A stretch of DNA of 64,000 bases. It comes from an uncultured Verrucomicrobiales bacterium (lineage in GTDB: Bacteria > Verrucomicrobiota > Verrucomicrobiia > Verrucomicrobiales > Akkermansiaceae). The translations under genes were made by a program, and so were the position numbers. Shown in pieces: positions 27,134-39,668 of the stretch (its first letter is position 1; each line of letters opens with the position of its first letter). Below the pieces are notes generated by a model, which saw only the letters and a list, made by a program, of their open reading frames with translations, did no database searches and was not told the origin of the DNA. The stretch lies in the NCBI GenBank assembly GCA_937905985.1, contig CALCWC010000044.1:18888-82887 (forward strand), given 5' to 3'.

Positions 27134-28139
27134 CACCCTGTATATCACCAAGGATGACGCCTGGCTCTCCTTGGATGGGGAGACTGTGGCGGTTTCCCTG
27201 AACCATGAGCGGCTTCTCCGCGTGCCCCTCATCAACTTGGAAGCCATCCAGACCTTTGGATGGAACATCGGCGCTTCCCCGCAACTCATGGCCCATTGTT
27301 CGGCAAAGGGCGTCCACATTGCATTCTGCAACCCGCACGGCAAGCTGCTCTGCAATGTCACCGGCGTGACATCCGGCAATGTTCTCCTGCGCCGCCAACA
27401 GTACAGGATGGCGGACAGTGAGGCCGCATCCGTCAACATTGCAAGGGAAATGGTGGCTGCCAAGATCCTCAATGCCCGAACGGTCCTCCAGCGCGCTGCA
27501 AGGGATTATCCCAACCTTGCCGCAGAGCTCCGGCATCCCGTGCGGGAGCTTGCCCAAAGCGTCAAGGCTGCAAGGGTGGCTGAGCATGCGTCTTCCCTTC
27601 TCGGCATTGAGGGAAACGCAGCCGATGTGTATTTCGAGGCTTTCCATGCCATGCTTACCACTTCCCAATTCACGTTCGACCATCGCAACAGGCGTCCACC
27701 TAAAGATCCTGTTAACACGCTGCTCTCGTTCCTCTACTCCATATTGGCTTCCGATTGCAAATCCGCTTTGGAGGCCGTTGGGCTTGATTCATTCGTTGGC
27801 TTTTACCATAAGGACAGGCCGGGTAGGGCTGGCTTGGCCTTGGACCTCATGGAGGAATTCCGCGCACCCTTGGCAGACAGGGTGGCGCTTTCCCTGTTCA
27901 ATCGCGGGCAGCTTTCTCCATCTGATTTCTCATTTGATGAAGAGGGTGGCTGTCGTTTGACGGATGACGCCAGGAAGCTTGTTCTCAAAACGTGGCAAAC
28001 CAAAAAGGCGGATCTCATTATGCACCCCTATGTGCAGGAGAAAATGACCATCGGTATGCTGCTTCATATTCAGGCCAGGCTTCTTGCCCAGAATGTGCGC
28101 GGAAGTCTGGATGCCTACCCACCCATGCTTTGGCACTGA
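27117..28139 (+). CDS. cas1: Cas1 integrase (type I-C)
   Basis: 340 residues. Integrates new spacers with Cas2. The catalytic region is present: an active-site Glu in NAADVYFEAFHAML and the downstream FYHKDRPGRAGLALDLMEEF, whose His and Asp/Glu complete the metal site. N-terminal beta domain begins NTLYITKDDAWLSLDGE. Overlaps the cas4 3' end, indicating coupled translation. Confidence 0.95.
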   Translation: MKQHLNTLYITKDDAWLSLDGETVAVSLNHERLLRVPLINLEAIQTFGWNIGASPQLMAHCSAKGVHIAFCNPHGKLLCNVTGVTSGNVLLRRQQYRMADSEAASVNIAREMVAAKILNARTVLQRAARDYPNLAAELRHPVRELAQSVKAARVAEHASSLLGIEGNAADVYFEAFHAMLTTSQFTFDHRNRRPPKDPVNTLLSFLYSILASDCKSALEAVGLDSFVGFYHKDRPGRAGLALDLMEEFRAPLADRVALSLFNRGQLSPSDFSFDEEGGCRLTDDARKLVLKTWQTKKADLIMHPYVQEKMTIGMLLHIQARLLAQNVRGSLDAYPPMLWH

Positions 28140-28141
28140 CC

Positions 28142-28432
28142 ATGCTTTATCTCATCAGTTACGACGTTTCGACTATCACCCCCGCTGGCAGACGCAGATT
28201 GCGTCGTGTCGCCAAGGCGTGCGAGGACTATGGTGTGCGTGTGCAAAATTCCGTCTTTGAGTGTTCTCTTCAGTACGAAGCCTTTTTGTCGCTCAAAAGA
28301 ACGCTCCTGGCCATCATGGACCCCAATCAGGATAGCATTCGTTTCTACCCTCTCGGAAAAAACGGCAGGGAAAAGGTCGTTCATGTCGGCGTTGTCAATG
28401 GCATCGATGTGGACGCACCCCTCATCCTCTAG
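28142..28432 (+). CDS. cas2: Cas2
   Basis: 96 residues, starting 2 bp after cas1. Forms the Cas1-Cas2 spacer-integration complex. Ferredoxin-like: MLYLISYDVSTITPAGRRRL with the conserved YDV, then VQNSVFECSL and DSIRFYPLG. The frame from 27992 is read-through in cas1. The array leader begins immediately after its stop. Confidence 0.95.
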   Translation: MLYLISYDVSTITPAGRRRLRRVAKACEDYGVRVQNSVFECSLQYEAFLSLKRTLLAIMDPNQDSIRFYPLGKNGREKVVHVGVVNGIDVDAPLIL

Positions 28433-28628
28433 CTCGGTGCGGTTCGCGTAACGCGAACGTCAAGAGATTGCAAATTCCCTGAAAGGTTCGCGGATGTTGC
28501 AATCAGTTGATTGTTAGAATCTTGAAAGTTGTGTAAGACTTGCTGGCATTTATATGCATGCCGCAGGGTGTGGGTTCGCGCAGAAGGTATCCCTTGCCAT
28601 TGAAGATGAATCGCCGTATAATACTCCC
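28433..28628 (+). promoter_or_regulatory. CRISPR leader with pre-crRNA promoter
   Basis: 196 bp between cas2 and the first repeat. Promoter TTGCCA (28594-28599), 17-bp spacer, TATAAT (28617-28622), which puts the start site at or within a base of the first repeat nucleotide (28629). GTTCGCG occurs at 28442, 28486 and 28574, and the first is half of the inverted repeat GTTCGCGTAACGCGAAC; these are candidate binding sites for adaptation or regulation. Confidence 0.75.
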
Positions 28629-31600
28629 GTCGCCCCCCGCGTGGGGGCGTGAGTTGAAACTAATCTACGCGCGGATTTTTTCTAATCCCCGCCGTCGCCC
28701 CCCGCGTGGGGGCGTGAGTTGAAACACCACCAGCGGCATCGCCGGAGCTCCCTCCGGTGTCGCCCCCCGCGTGGGGGCGTGAGTTGAAACCCAAGAGAGT
28801 ATTTTGACGCATCCGCGCATTGCGCGTCGCCCCCCGCGTGGGGGCGTGAGTTGAAACCCATTCTCCGCACCTTGCGCAGCGGCACCCGCCGTCGCCCCCC
28901 GCGTGGGGGCGTGAGTTGAAACGCGCTCCTGCTGGTGCTCTGTGTCAGACGTTGCAGTCGCCCCCCGCGTGGGGGCGTGAGTTGAAACATGCTAGGCGTG
29001 CACGCCACGCTCGCCTTTGCAGGTCGCCCCCCGCGTGGGGGCGTGAGTTGAAACCGCCTATGTGACAACGGCGGAGATGGCTGCGGAAGTCGCCCCCCGC
29101 GTGGGGGCGTGAGTTGAAACTTTGACGAGGATGCGCCAGATGCGCTGAATCTGGGTCGCCCCCCGCGTGGGGGCGTGAGTTGAAACTCCAGCAGTTCCGT
29201 GCCGTGCAGCGTCACATGAGTCGCCCCCCGCGTGGGGGCGTGAGTTGAAACACCTGCGTCCGCGCCTCCGTGTCCTTCACACCGAACGTCGCCCCCCGCG
29301 TGGGGGCGTGAGTTGAAACACGCGCTGTATCAGCTCGTCCAGCTGCGCCTGGTCGCCCCCCGCGTGGGGGCGTGAGTTGAAACCGGTGGTTGAGGGCACG
29401 GATGGCGGTATCTATGTGTCGCCCCCCGCGTGGGGGCGTGAGTTGAAACCCCATGACCTCGGCCACCTCCCTGGTGCTCATCGTCGCCCCCCGCGTGGGG
29501 GCGTGAGTTGAAACCGAAAAAAAATGAGATAGAGTTATGGCTGACGGGGTCGCCCCCCGCGTGGGGGCGTGAGTTGAAACGAGCGACACCAGGCGAGCGG
29601 ACACGTCGCGCGCGGGTCGCCCCCCGCGTGGGGGCGTGAGTTGAAACCCTGAATTGGACTGAGGGGAACGAGAGCATCGTGTCGCCCCCCGCGTGGGGGC
29701 GTGAGTTGAAACTGTGATGGAGTGCAAGTTGGACACGAAGTGATTGTCGCCCCCCGCGTGGGGGCGTGAGTTGAAACCCGGCTATGAGGGCATGAACTAC
29801 AAGCCCAACATGGTCGCCCCCCGCGTGGGGGCGTGAGTTGAAACGATGAGCAGCGCGGGAACTGGAACGCTGCCGTCAAGTCGCCCCCCGCGTGGGGGCG
29901 TGAGTTGAAACCGCTGTACGACAACCTGGGCGAGGCCCATGTTGACGTCGCCCCCCGCGTGGGGGCGTGAGTTGAAACGGGTTTGAGTTACGGAAGAAAG
30001 GTGGGCTTGTCGGGTCGCCCCCCGCGTGGGGGCGTGAGTTGAAACCTCAATCCTCGCCCAGAACAGCGCACAGCCCCCCGCGTCGCCCCCCGCGTGGGGG
30101 CGTGAGTTGAAACGAGAACGGCAATGCCAACGAGGAAGATTTTTTCACGTCGCCCCCCGCGTGGGGGCGTGAGTTGAAACACCCGCGCGGAAGCGGAACG
30201 ACTGGTGCGCGGCGTCGCCCCCCGCGTGGGGGCGTGAGTTGAAACTCATCAAAAATTGTCATTTTACCATTTTTCTGGTCGCCCCCCGCGTGGGGGCGTG
30301 AGTTGAAACTCCACATAGGGCGCTACCACCTTATGCACGCGGATGTCGCCCCCCGCGTGGGGGCGTGAGTTGAAACACCGCCTGCTTGTTGTAGCTGTTA
30401 AGCTCGTAGAGGTCGCCCCCCGCGTGGGGGCGTGAGTTGAAACACTGCTTTTCTGACTCGCTTGCTCGCCTTGGCGGGTCGCCCCCCGCGTGGGGGCGTG
30501 AGTTGAAACTACCGCGTGGACGACAACACCGTCGGATCCACAGTCGCCCCCCGCGTGGGGGCGTGAGTTGAAACCTCTGCGCCCCCGTGCGCGGCGACTG
30601 GCAGCCAAACGTCGCCCCCCGCGTGGGGGCGTGAGTTGAAACAGGCGTCCACTCGCACTGCTTCCCCAGCTCAATCGTCGCCCCCCGCGTGGGGGCGTGA
30701 GTTGAAACTACGATCACCGGGCCGACCTTTTGTGGATGTGCGCGTCGCCCCCCGCGTGGGGGCGTGAGTTGAAACAGGTCGCCCTGCACAGCGGCGCGTC
30801 CACCGTAGGGTCGCCCCCCGCGTGGGGGCGTGAGTTGAAACAACTCGGCCAGCACGTCCTCGACGCTGCGGCCCGTCGCCCCCCGCGTGGGGGCGTGAGT
30901 TGAAACACCGCCCCGGGGCCGTTGTATACCCAACCGCCAGTCGCCCCCCGCGTGGGGGCGTGAGTTGAAACCTCCGCTCGCACATCCTACTTCCCCACGT
31001 TCACGTCGCCCCCCGCGTGGGGGCGTGAGTTGAAACATCAGCTTTGAGCTGATAGACGGCTGCACGATGCAGTCGCCCCCCGCGTGGGGGCGTGAGTTGA
31101 AACGCCAGCTTGTCGCGCGCCGCAGATAACTGGCGCTCAAGTCGCCCCCCGCGTGGGGGCGTGAGTTGAAACACATAGAAGTCGGCCTGTGCCTCGTTCT
31201 TGGCGGTCGCCCCCCGCGTGGGGGCGTGAGTTGAAACACCACAACGCGCAGGGCGGCAAGGCGTGGGGGCGTGAGTTGAAACCAGTCCACGCCCGTGAAC
31301 TGGGCGGGGTGCTCTCGTCGCCCCCCGCGTGGGGGCGTGAGTTGAAACGCACCCCGGCGTTCACCAATGCGCCCGGCGTGGAGGTCGCCCCCCGCGTGGG
31401 GGCGTGAGTTGAAACCAAGCTCCCCGCGGATCGCCCACGCGGCCACCGTGTCGCCCCCCGCGTGGGGGCGTGAGTTGAAACCCGTCCTAAATCGAACAAT
31501 GGTTGCCTTGCCACGTCGCCCCCCGCGTGGGGGCGTGAGTTGAAACAGCACAATGTCGGCTGGGATGGGGCGCAGTTCCGTCGCCCCCCGCGTGGGGGCG

Positions 31601-32030
31601 TGAGTTGAAACTTCTTCAAATGCGCCAGCACTTGAGGAACCGTGTCGCCCCCCGCGTGGGGGCGTGAGTTGAAACTGGATCTGGTCGGCGTCCAGGATGG
31701 TGGGGAGGGGTCGCCCCCCGCGTGGGGGGCGTGAGTTGAAACAGGCCGTACTGTGCGGCGACGATGCAGAAGGCGGGTCGCCCCCCCCCCCGCGTGGGGG
31801 GGGCGTGAGTTGAAACCCCGGGAACCGCCGGCTCTCCTTCGCAGTTATCAGGTCGCCCCCCCGCGTGGGGGGCGTGAGTTGAAACGGGTTCAACTCTTGG
31901 ATGCGGCTTGTCCCGGTGGGGCGCCCCCCCCCCCCCCCGCGTAGGGGGCGTGAGTTGAAACACGTCGGCGGTTTCGTCATTGTTTGTGACCTCGCGTCGC
32001 CCCCCCGCGTGGGGGGGCGTGAGTTGAAAC
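28629..32030 (+). CRISPR. Type I-C CRISPR array, ~52 repeats
   Basis: 32-bp repeats starting GTCGCCCCCC and ending GTGAGTTGAAAC, with spacers mostly 33-36 bp; about 52 recognisable repeats by hand count. The leader-proximal ~40 are essentially identical, as expected for the newest end near cas2. One repeat, ending at 31282, lacks its first ~11 bases and its preceding spacer is only ~23 bp. From about 31710 the repeats gain extra C and G in the homopolymer tracts, and a last degenerate unit spans 32066-32097. The array ends about 30 bp from the galE stop. Frames within it are repeat artefacts. Confidence 0.98.
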
Positions 32031-32125
32031 TTCGATGAGATGGAGACCGTAGGATGGGTAGACAGGTCGCGCCCCGCCGTGGGGGGGCGGGGCGCTGGGG
32101 GGGGGAAGGGTATGGGGTGGCGGTA

Positions 32126-33115
<990 letters not shown>

Positions 33116-33145
33116 GATAGATAGTATGATGGGTTGGAAGTTTTT

Positions 33146-34099
33146 TTACATCATGCCGGAGAGCAGGGCCTCCAGCTTGCGGATATCCGCGGAGAATCGG
33201 CGGATGCCCTCCGCGGTCTTCTCCGTGGCCATGGCGTCCTCGTTGAAGAGGAAGCGGAAGCTCTTTTCATCTGCCGGGATGCGCTGGATGTCCGCCGCCT
33301 TGGCAGATTCCACGCTCAGGGCGGGCGCCACGGCATCCCCGCATGCGGCGAGCTCCGCCAGCAGGCCGGGGGAGATGGTCAGCAGGTCGCACCCGGCGAG
33401 GGCGAGCACCTCCCCCTTGTTGCGGAAGGAGGCGCCCATGATCTGCACGGGGTAGCCGAACTTCTTGTAGTAGTTGTAGATGCTGCGCACGGAGAGCACG
33501 CCGGGGTCTGTCTCTGCGGTGTAGTCCTCTCCGGTGGCCTTCTTGTACCAGTCCAGGATGCGCCCCACGAAGGGAGAGATGAGCCGCACGCCGGCCTCTG
33601 CGCAGGCCACGGCCTGCACCAGGCTGAACAGCAGCGTGAGGTTGCAGTGAATGCCCTCCTTCTCCAGGATTTCCGCGGCGCGGATGCCCTCCCAGGTGGA
33701 GGCAATCTTGATAAGCACGCGCTCGCGCGGAATGCCCGCAGCCTCGTACAGCGCCATGATTTCGCGCGCCTTCTGCACGGTGGCCTCCGTATCGAAGGAG
33801 AGGCGGGCGTCCACCTCGCTGGAGACGCGGCCCGGCACGCGCTTGAGGATTTCCAGGCCGAAGGCCACGATCACGCGGTCCATGAGCGCGCCGATGTCGC
33901 CCTTGTCGGGCGCGGATGCCTTGAACTCCGCCACCACGGCCTCAATGATGGGGCGGTATTCCGGCTTTCCAGCGGCGGCGAGGATGAGGGAGGGATTGGT
34001 GGTGGCATCCTGCGGGGAGAATTCCTCCATCTGGCGGAAATCCCCCGTATCCGCCACCACGGTGGTGTACTGTTTCAGTTGGTCAAGCTGCGTAGCCAT
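33146..34099 (-). CDS. tal: Transaldolase
   Basis: 317 residues from ATG 34099 ([10 protein letters not shown]; the longer frame adds 8 residues). Transfers dihydroxyacetone units between sugar phosphates in the non-oxidative pentose phosphate pathway. [21 protein letters not shown], the Schiff-base Lys in [11 protein letters not shown], and [18 protein letters not shown] are the TalB-type signatures. Precedes galE. Confidence 0.95.
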   Translation of the reverse strand: MATQLDQLKQYTTVVADTGDFRQMEEFSPQDATTNPSLILAAAGKPEYRPIIEAVVAEFKASAPDKGDIGALMDRVIVAFGLEILKRVPGRVSSEVDARLSFDTEATVQKAREIMALYEAAGIPRERVLIKIASTWEGIRAAEILEKEGIHCNLTLLFSLVQAVACAEAGVRLISPFVGRILDWYKKATGEDYTAETDPGVLSVRSIYNYYKKFGYPVQIMGASFRNKGEVLALAGCDLLTISPGLLAELAACGDAVAPALSVESAKAADIQRIPADEKSFRFLFNEDAMATEKTAEGIRRFSADIRKLEALLSGMM

Positions 34100-34191
34100 A
34101 GTTAAACGCCCGTATTCTACCACAGCTCCCCCCGCCTTTCAAGCCGCTTTTTCGCGCGCGCAACGATTGCGTGAGTTTCTGAACTGCGCGA

Positions 34192-34258
34192 AGTTTTTAA
34201 AGCGCCACTTTAAAAACTCTGCGATTCGCGAAGTTTTTAAAATTGCATTTTAAAAACT
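34192..34258. repeat. Twin AT-rich perfect hairpins
   Basis: Hairpin 1: AGTTTTTAAAG (34192-34202) with CTTTAAAAACT (34208-34218). Hairpin 2: AGTTTTTAAAAT (34232-34243) with ATTTTAAAAACT (34247-34258), loop TGC. They share a GCGAAG lead-in. Placed between the regulator 3' end and tal, they could act as terminator, but look like a tandem repeat element. Confidence 0.6.
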
Positions 34259-34267
34259 CGTCGTAAA

Positions 34268-35158
34268 TTATCTGGCTGCTGTACGCGCCAGGATGGCCTC
34301 CATTCCTTCCTGGGGGAGTGGGCGGAAGTGGAGGGATGGCGGGGTGGGGCAGCGCTCCAGCTTGGCGGAGCAGTTGTAGCGGATGCGCGAGGTGAGCTTG
34401 GCGCTCCAGAAATCCGCGTACAGCGCCACGCGCCGCGGAGAGAGCGTGCAGGTGAGCAGCATCACCAGGCGGGAGACGGTTTCCACCACCAAGGTGGTGT
34501 CTGCATAGTCCATTTCCTCCCACGGCACCTGGGTGGGCAGCAGGTGCAGCTGGCCGCATGGCGTGGTGCCGCCGCGCCGCCGGTGTGCACCTTGGGGCGC
34601 GCCCCCGCGCGGCAGGTAGAGTACGAGCGTGTCGTCCCGCGTTTCCTGCATGGCGAGGGCGAGTGCGGTGTTGATGCGGCGCACGGGGCAGCCGTAGCGG
34701 TGGTGCAGGTGTTCCTCCAGCCCGCACGGCGGGAGCGTTTCCGGCAGGCTCAGGGTGATGCCGCGCAGCGGCGCCCCGCCGCCGCGCCGCGCGTTCGCAT
34801 CCAGCCAATCGTCCAGGCTTTCCGCCTGCAGCATGGCAAAGTTCATCTCACGGCTGCGCTGCAGGGGCTCGCCGCGCATATCCGTGAGCACCACGCCGCC
34901 GCGCAGCACATGCCCCGCCCGCTCCACGCGGAAATGCGCCAGCCTCCCGTAGTTTGCCGCCACGCGGTACTGCATCACGGGGCGTCCGCCGCCAGAGGGC
35001 ACGCGGCCGGTCTCCTCCGCCTCACCTCGCGCCACCAGGCGGGCCATGATGCGCCCCGCCATCACCGTGCTCACGCCCGCCCGGCGCGCCAGGGCAGGGC
35101 GTGTCACCGCCTCCCCGGCCCGCAGCAGGCGGCGTATCCTGTCCTCGGCACCCGGCAT
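34268..35158 (-). CDS. Winged-helix regulator, ROK/NagC-like
   Basis: 296 residues. The N-terminal ~65 residues form a winged helix (AVTRPALARRAGVSTVMAGR then GGGRPVMQYRVAAN), the arrangement of ROK-family repressors. The C-terminal portion is divergent: there is no intact ROK zinc motif or sugar kinase signature, but HFRVERAGHVLRGGVVLTDM recalls the ROK start. Probably a sugar-responsive repressor that has lost kinase features. A palindrome sits just before its start codon, and pyrG diverges on the other side. Targets unknown. Confidence 0.6.
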   Translation of the reverse strand: MPGAEDRIRRLLRAGEAVTRPALARRAGVSTVMAGRIMARLVARGEAEETGRVPSGGGRPVMQYRVAANYGRLAHFRVERAGHVLRGGVVLTDMRGEPLQRSREMNFAMLQAESLDDWLDANARRGGGAPLRGITLSLPETLPPCGLEEHLHHRYGCPVRRINTALALAMQETRDDTLVLYLPRGGAPQGAHRRRGGTTPCGQLHLLPTQVPWEEMDYADTTLVVETVSRLVMLLTCTLSPRRVALYADFWSAKLTSRIRYNCSAKLERCPTPPSLHFRPLPQEGMEAILARTAAR

Positions 35159-35183
35159 ACTTTATAAACAGTATTAATAAAGT
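35159..35183. promoter_or_regulatory. Operator-like palindrome at regulator start
   Basis: ACTTTAT (35159-35165) and ATAAAGT (35177-35183), 11 bp apart, directly next to the start codon of the winged-helix gene. The position fits autorepression. Confidence 0.4.
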
Positions 35184-35216
35184 TTAGCGGGCAGGTGGGT
35201 ATCTGGCAAGGAAATT

Positions 35217-35245
35217 TTGCAAGATATTGCAGATAAATGCATAAA
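35217..35245 (+). promoter_or_regulatory. Possible pyrG promoter
   Basis: TTGCAA (35217-35222), 17-bp spacer, CATAAA (35240-35245), about 110 bp before the pyrG ATG. A plausible but not strong match. Confidence 0.3.
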
Positions 35246-35328
35246 ACGGCGTATCCGGGGGCAGGGAACGGTCAAATTCGGCAGGCTGGCGGCTTGAAAA
35301 GCTAGACAGGCGGCGCGGAAACTGGTAG

Positions 35329-36969
<1,641 letters not shown>

Positions 36970-37002
36970 CGCTGAACCCCGCCCGCCGCCCGCGTTCCCG
37001 CC

Positions 37003-38574
37003 ATGCTGGATGTACTGGTCATAGCCGCGTACTTCTGCGCCATCTTCGGCATAGGGCTCTACGTGGGGCGCCGGCAGGACAGCCTGGAGAGCTACGCGCT
37101 GGGCAACCGCAGCCTGCCGTGGTGGGCCATTTTGGCCTCCATCATCGCCGCGGAAATCAGCGCCGCCACCTTCCTCGGCACGCCGGGGGAGGGCTTCGCC
37201 CTGCGCAACTTTACCTATGTGCAGCTGGGCATTGGCACGCTGCTTGGGCGCATTGTGGTGGGCAAGCTCTTCCTCAAGCCGTACTACCAGTACAAGGTGG
37301 TATCCATCTACGAGTACCTGGAGAAGCGGTTCGGCGTGACCACGCGGCGCTGGGCGAGCGTGACCTTCCTCATCAGCCGCGTGCTGGCAAGCGGCACGCG
37401 CCTGTTCTTTGCGGGCATCCTGCTGGTGCTGGCGTACATGTTCCTGGTGGGGCGTGAAAGCGCCACGCCCACGGAAACCGTGGTCATCTACATCGGCGCG
37501 CTCACGCTCATCACCGTGGCCACCGCCGTGTACACCACGCTGGGCGGCCTCAAGGCCGTGGTGTGGACCGATGTGCTCCAGGCCTCCATCCTCTTCATCG
37601 CCGTCTTCACCACCATCGGCATCCTGCTGTTCAGCATCAAGGGCGGCGGCTCCTGGGGAGATGCCTGGAACACCATCTGCGCCACCCTCGGCAACACGGA
37701 CTACAACCCCTGCAAGGTGGAGCACCTGCAGCCCGGCAAGGTCTTCGACTGGGGCGTGACGGGGCAGGGCCTCGTTGCCGACGTGAAGAACATCCTCGGC
37801 TCGGAATACACCCTCTGGAGCGCGTTCCTCGGCGCCACCTTCCTCACCATGGCCACACACGGAACCGACCAGGACATGGTGCAGCGCATGCTCGCCGCCA
37901 AGGACAGCAAGACCGGCACGCGCGCGGTCATCCTCTCCGGCATCCTGGACATGCCGATTGTGCTGGTGTTTCTCTCCTGCGGCATGCTGCTGTTCGTGTA
38001 CTTCGCCGTGAACGGAATCGCCCCGCCGGAGAAGCAGATTGAGATTTTCCCCTACTTCATCATCCACTACCTGCCCGCGGGCGTGCGCGGCCTGCTGGTG
38101 GCGGCCCTGCTGGCCACCGCCATGGGCTCCCTCTCCACCGCCCTCAACGCCCTGGCCACCACCGCCACGCGCGATTGGTACCGCGACGTCTTCCACCCCG
38201 ACGCCACCGATGCCCAGATGCTGCGCGCCGTGCGCCTGCTGACCGTGGGATTTGCGGTGCTGCTGATAGCCGTGGGCGCGGTCACCGCCTGGTACAGCGT
38301 GATGGATCCCTCCGTGCGCATCCTGCCGATAGCGCTGGGCATCTTCGGCTACACCTACGGCTCCCTGCTGGGCATCTTCCTGCTCGGCATGCTCACCAAA
38401 TCACGCGGCAACGATGTGGGCAACGTGATTGCCATGCTTGCCGGATTCGCCGCCGTCATTGCCCTGGAGCTTCTCGGCCGCAACGGCATCCTCCCACCCA
38501 TCGCCTTCCCCTGGCGCGTCACCATCGGCACCGCCGTCACCTTCCTCGTCGGCGCAGCCTTCCGTTCCAAATAA
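37003..38574 (+). CDS. Sodium:solute symporter (SSS family)
   Basis: 523 residues, about 13 membrane helices. SSS features: YFCAIFGIGLYVGRR at the N-terminus, SLPWWAILASIIAAEISAAT, YEYLEKRFG and YTTLGGLKAVVWTDVLQA. Substrate cannot be assigned; sugar or organic acid carriers are likely. Its last codons (TAVTFLVGAAFRSK) are duplicated 1970 bp downstream, where the toxin-antitoxin island ends, so this 3' end is either element-borne or regenerated by integration. Confidence 0.85.
   Translation: MLDVLVIAAYFCAIFGIGLYVGRRQDSLESYALGNRSLPWWAILASIIAAEISAATFLGTPGEGFALRNFTYVQLGIGTLLGRIVVGKLFLKPYYQYKVVSIYEYLEKRFGVTTRRWASVTFLISRVLASGTRLFFAGILLVLAYMFLVGRESATPTETVVIYIGALTLITVATAVYTTLGGLKAVVWTDVLQASILFIAVFTTIGILLFSIKGGGSWGDAWNTICATLGNTDYNPCKVEHLQPGKVFDWGVTGQGLVADVKNILGSEYTLWSAFLGATFLTMATHGTDQDMVQRMLAAKDSKTGTRAVILSGILDMPIVLVFLSCGMLLFVYFAVNGIAPPEKQIEIFPYFIIHYLPAGVRGLLVAALLATAMGSLSTALNALATTATRDWYRDVFHPDATDAQMLRAVRLLTVGFAVLLIAVGAVTAWYSVMDPSVRILPIALGIFGYTYGSLLGIFLLGMLTKSRGNDVGNVIAMLAGFAAVIALELLGRNGILPPIAFPWRVTIGTAVTFLVGAAFRSK
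38528..38564 (+). repeat. 37-bp direct repeat, left (symporter 3' end)
   Basis: Identical over 37 bp to 40498-40534. It encodes the last residues of the symporter; the right copy encodes the same TAVTFLVGAAFRSK peptide and stop. This is the pattern left by site-specific integration into a gene's 3' end. Confidence 0.85.
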
Positions 38575-38657
38575 CCCCGGCGTTGGGTTGCCCTCATGTA
38601 CTGCGGAACGATGATTGAAAATACGTCTTTTATGTGAATGGTTGAAACAAATTACTG

Positions 38658-38679
38658 TTGTAAACAAATTTGTTTACAA
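38658..38679. promoter_or_regulatory. Perfect 22-bp palindrome, operator of TA pair
   Basis: TTGTAAACAAA followed by its exact reverse complement. It overlaps a possible -35 (TTTACA, 38673-38678) that has a TAGCAT -10 (38696-38701) at 17 bp, so a dimeric antitoxin bound here would block transcription. Confidence 0.6.
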
Positions 38680-38714
38680 TCTCTCTCGGGTATGCTAGCA
38701 TGAGGTCCGTAAAC

Positions 38715-39668
38715 ATGAAAAAACTGGAACAGCAACTCGATTCCGTATTTGGCGGCGGCTATCGTCTCTCCGAGCCGCAGCCGGTACCGGGGGCGTTTCT
38801 ACCTCCGTATTACAAGCGGCGTTTCAGTTTCTACCGCCTGCAATGGAAAGAACGTTCGTTCATACTGGCGGAATGGCATGATTCCGGCACGGAAGAGGCC
38901 GCCGCCATACCTGTCGCCATGCAGCACGTTGAATCGTATTTTGGGATGACTCCCATTCTTTGTTGGCGGGAAATGTCGGTTCATCACGCCAGGTTGTTGA
39001 GGGCGGAAGGCGTGAGCTACATTTCTGCCCACGCGGGTTTTTTCATCCCCTCCCTATGGAGCTATGCCCCGCAGTCGGCTGTACAAGTCAAACGCCCGCC
39101 GGCTTCCCTTTCCCCCTGCGCCCAGGCCATCCTCGTTCGGCAAATGGTGTTTGGCGATGTCGAGGGCAGGAATGTCCGCAATCTCGCCGGGCTCATGCCG
39201 TACAGTCATGTCTTGCTTGGCAGGGCAAGGGACGAATTGGTGGGGCATCGTCTTTGCCGGTACCACCGCGGAACGCACGCGGGCTCATTCCGCTTTTCCG
39301 CTTCCACCGCTTCCCTGTGGGAGGCGTCGGCGCATCTCCTGACCACGCCCGTGCGCGATTCCTACCGCGTGCGTCTTGAAGACTGCCGCAAGTTCCTGCA
39401 AGCCGGCGCAACGGCCCTTTCCAAGCTCACCCCGGTGGGAGACGATGCCCTGCCGACCTATGCCTACTACTGCCGCAAGGTGGCGGAGCGCATCCCCCGG
39501 GCTCCGCTCACGGAGGCTGGCGCCGTGCTGCAACTGTGGAGCTACCCCCCGGAAGCCGTCGTGGCACCCGATGCCTCCACTGTGGATGCCTGTTCCCTCT
39601 ACCTCTCGTTCAAAAACGACCAGGATCCGCGTATTCAATTGGCCCTTTCGCAAATATGGAACCCCTGA
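38715..39668 (+). CDS. Putative AbiEi-like winged-helix antitoxin
   Basis: 317 residues from ATG 38715, preferred over 38700 because it lies after the predicted transcription start and has GAGG 9 nt upstream. The N-terminal half resembles the endonuclease-like fold seen in large MarR-type antitoxins (LLRAEGVSYISAHAGFFIPS). A winged helix follows (LSPCAQAILVRQMVFGDVEG then MPYSHVLLGRARDELVGHRL). It overlaps the nucleotidyltransferase gene by 13 bp, the usual type IV antitoxin-toxin order. A perfect palindrome upstream suggests autoregulation. Family call moderate. Confidence 0.55.
   Translation: MKKLEQQLDSVFGGGYRLSEPQPVPGAFLPPYYKRRFSFYRLQWKERSFILAEWHDSGTEEAAAIPVAMQHVESYFGMTPILCWREMSVHHARLLRAEGVSYISAHAGFFIPSLWSYAPQSAVQVKRPPASLSPCAQAILVRQMVFGDVEGRNVRNLAGLMPYSHVLLGRARDELVGHRLCRYHRGTHAGSFRFSASTASLWEASAHLLTTPVRDSYRVRLEDCRKFLQAGATALSKLTPVGDDALPTYAYYCRKVAERIPRAPLTEAGAVLQLWSYPPEAVVAPDASTVDACSLYLSFKNDQDPRIQLALSQIWNP

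Noticed and set aside
28682..31980. Frames with repeated FQLTPPRGGR or VSTHAPTRGAT peptides
   Set aside because: They are translations of the CRISPR repeats read through spacers; not genes.
32049..32060. GTAGGATGGGT after the last CRISPR repeat, also in the island direct repeats at 41.4 and 46.8 kb
   Set aside because: An 11-bp match in GC-rich DNA with no further flanking similarity; likely chance.
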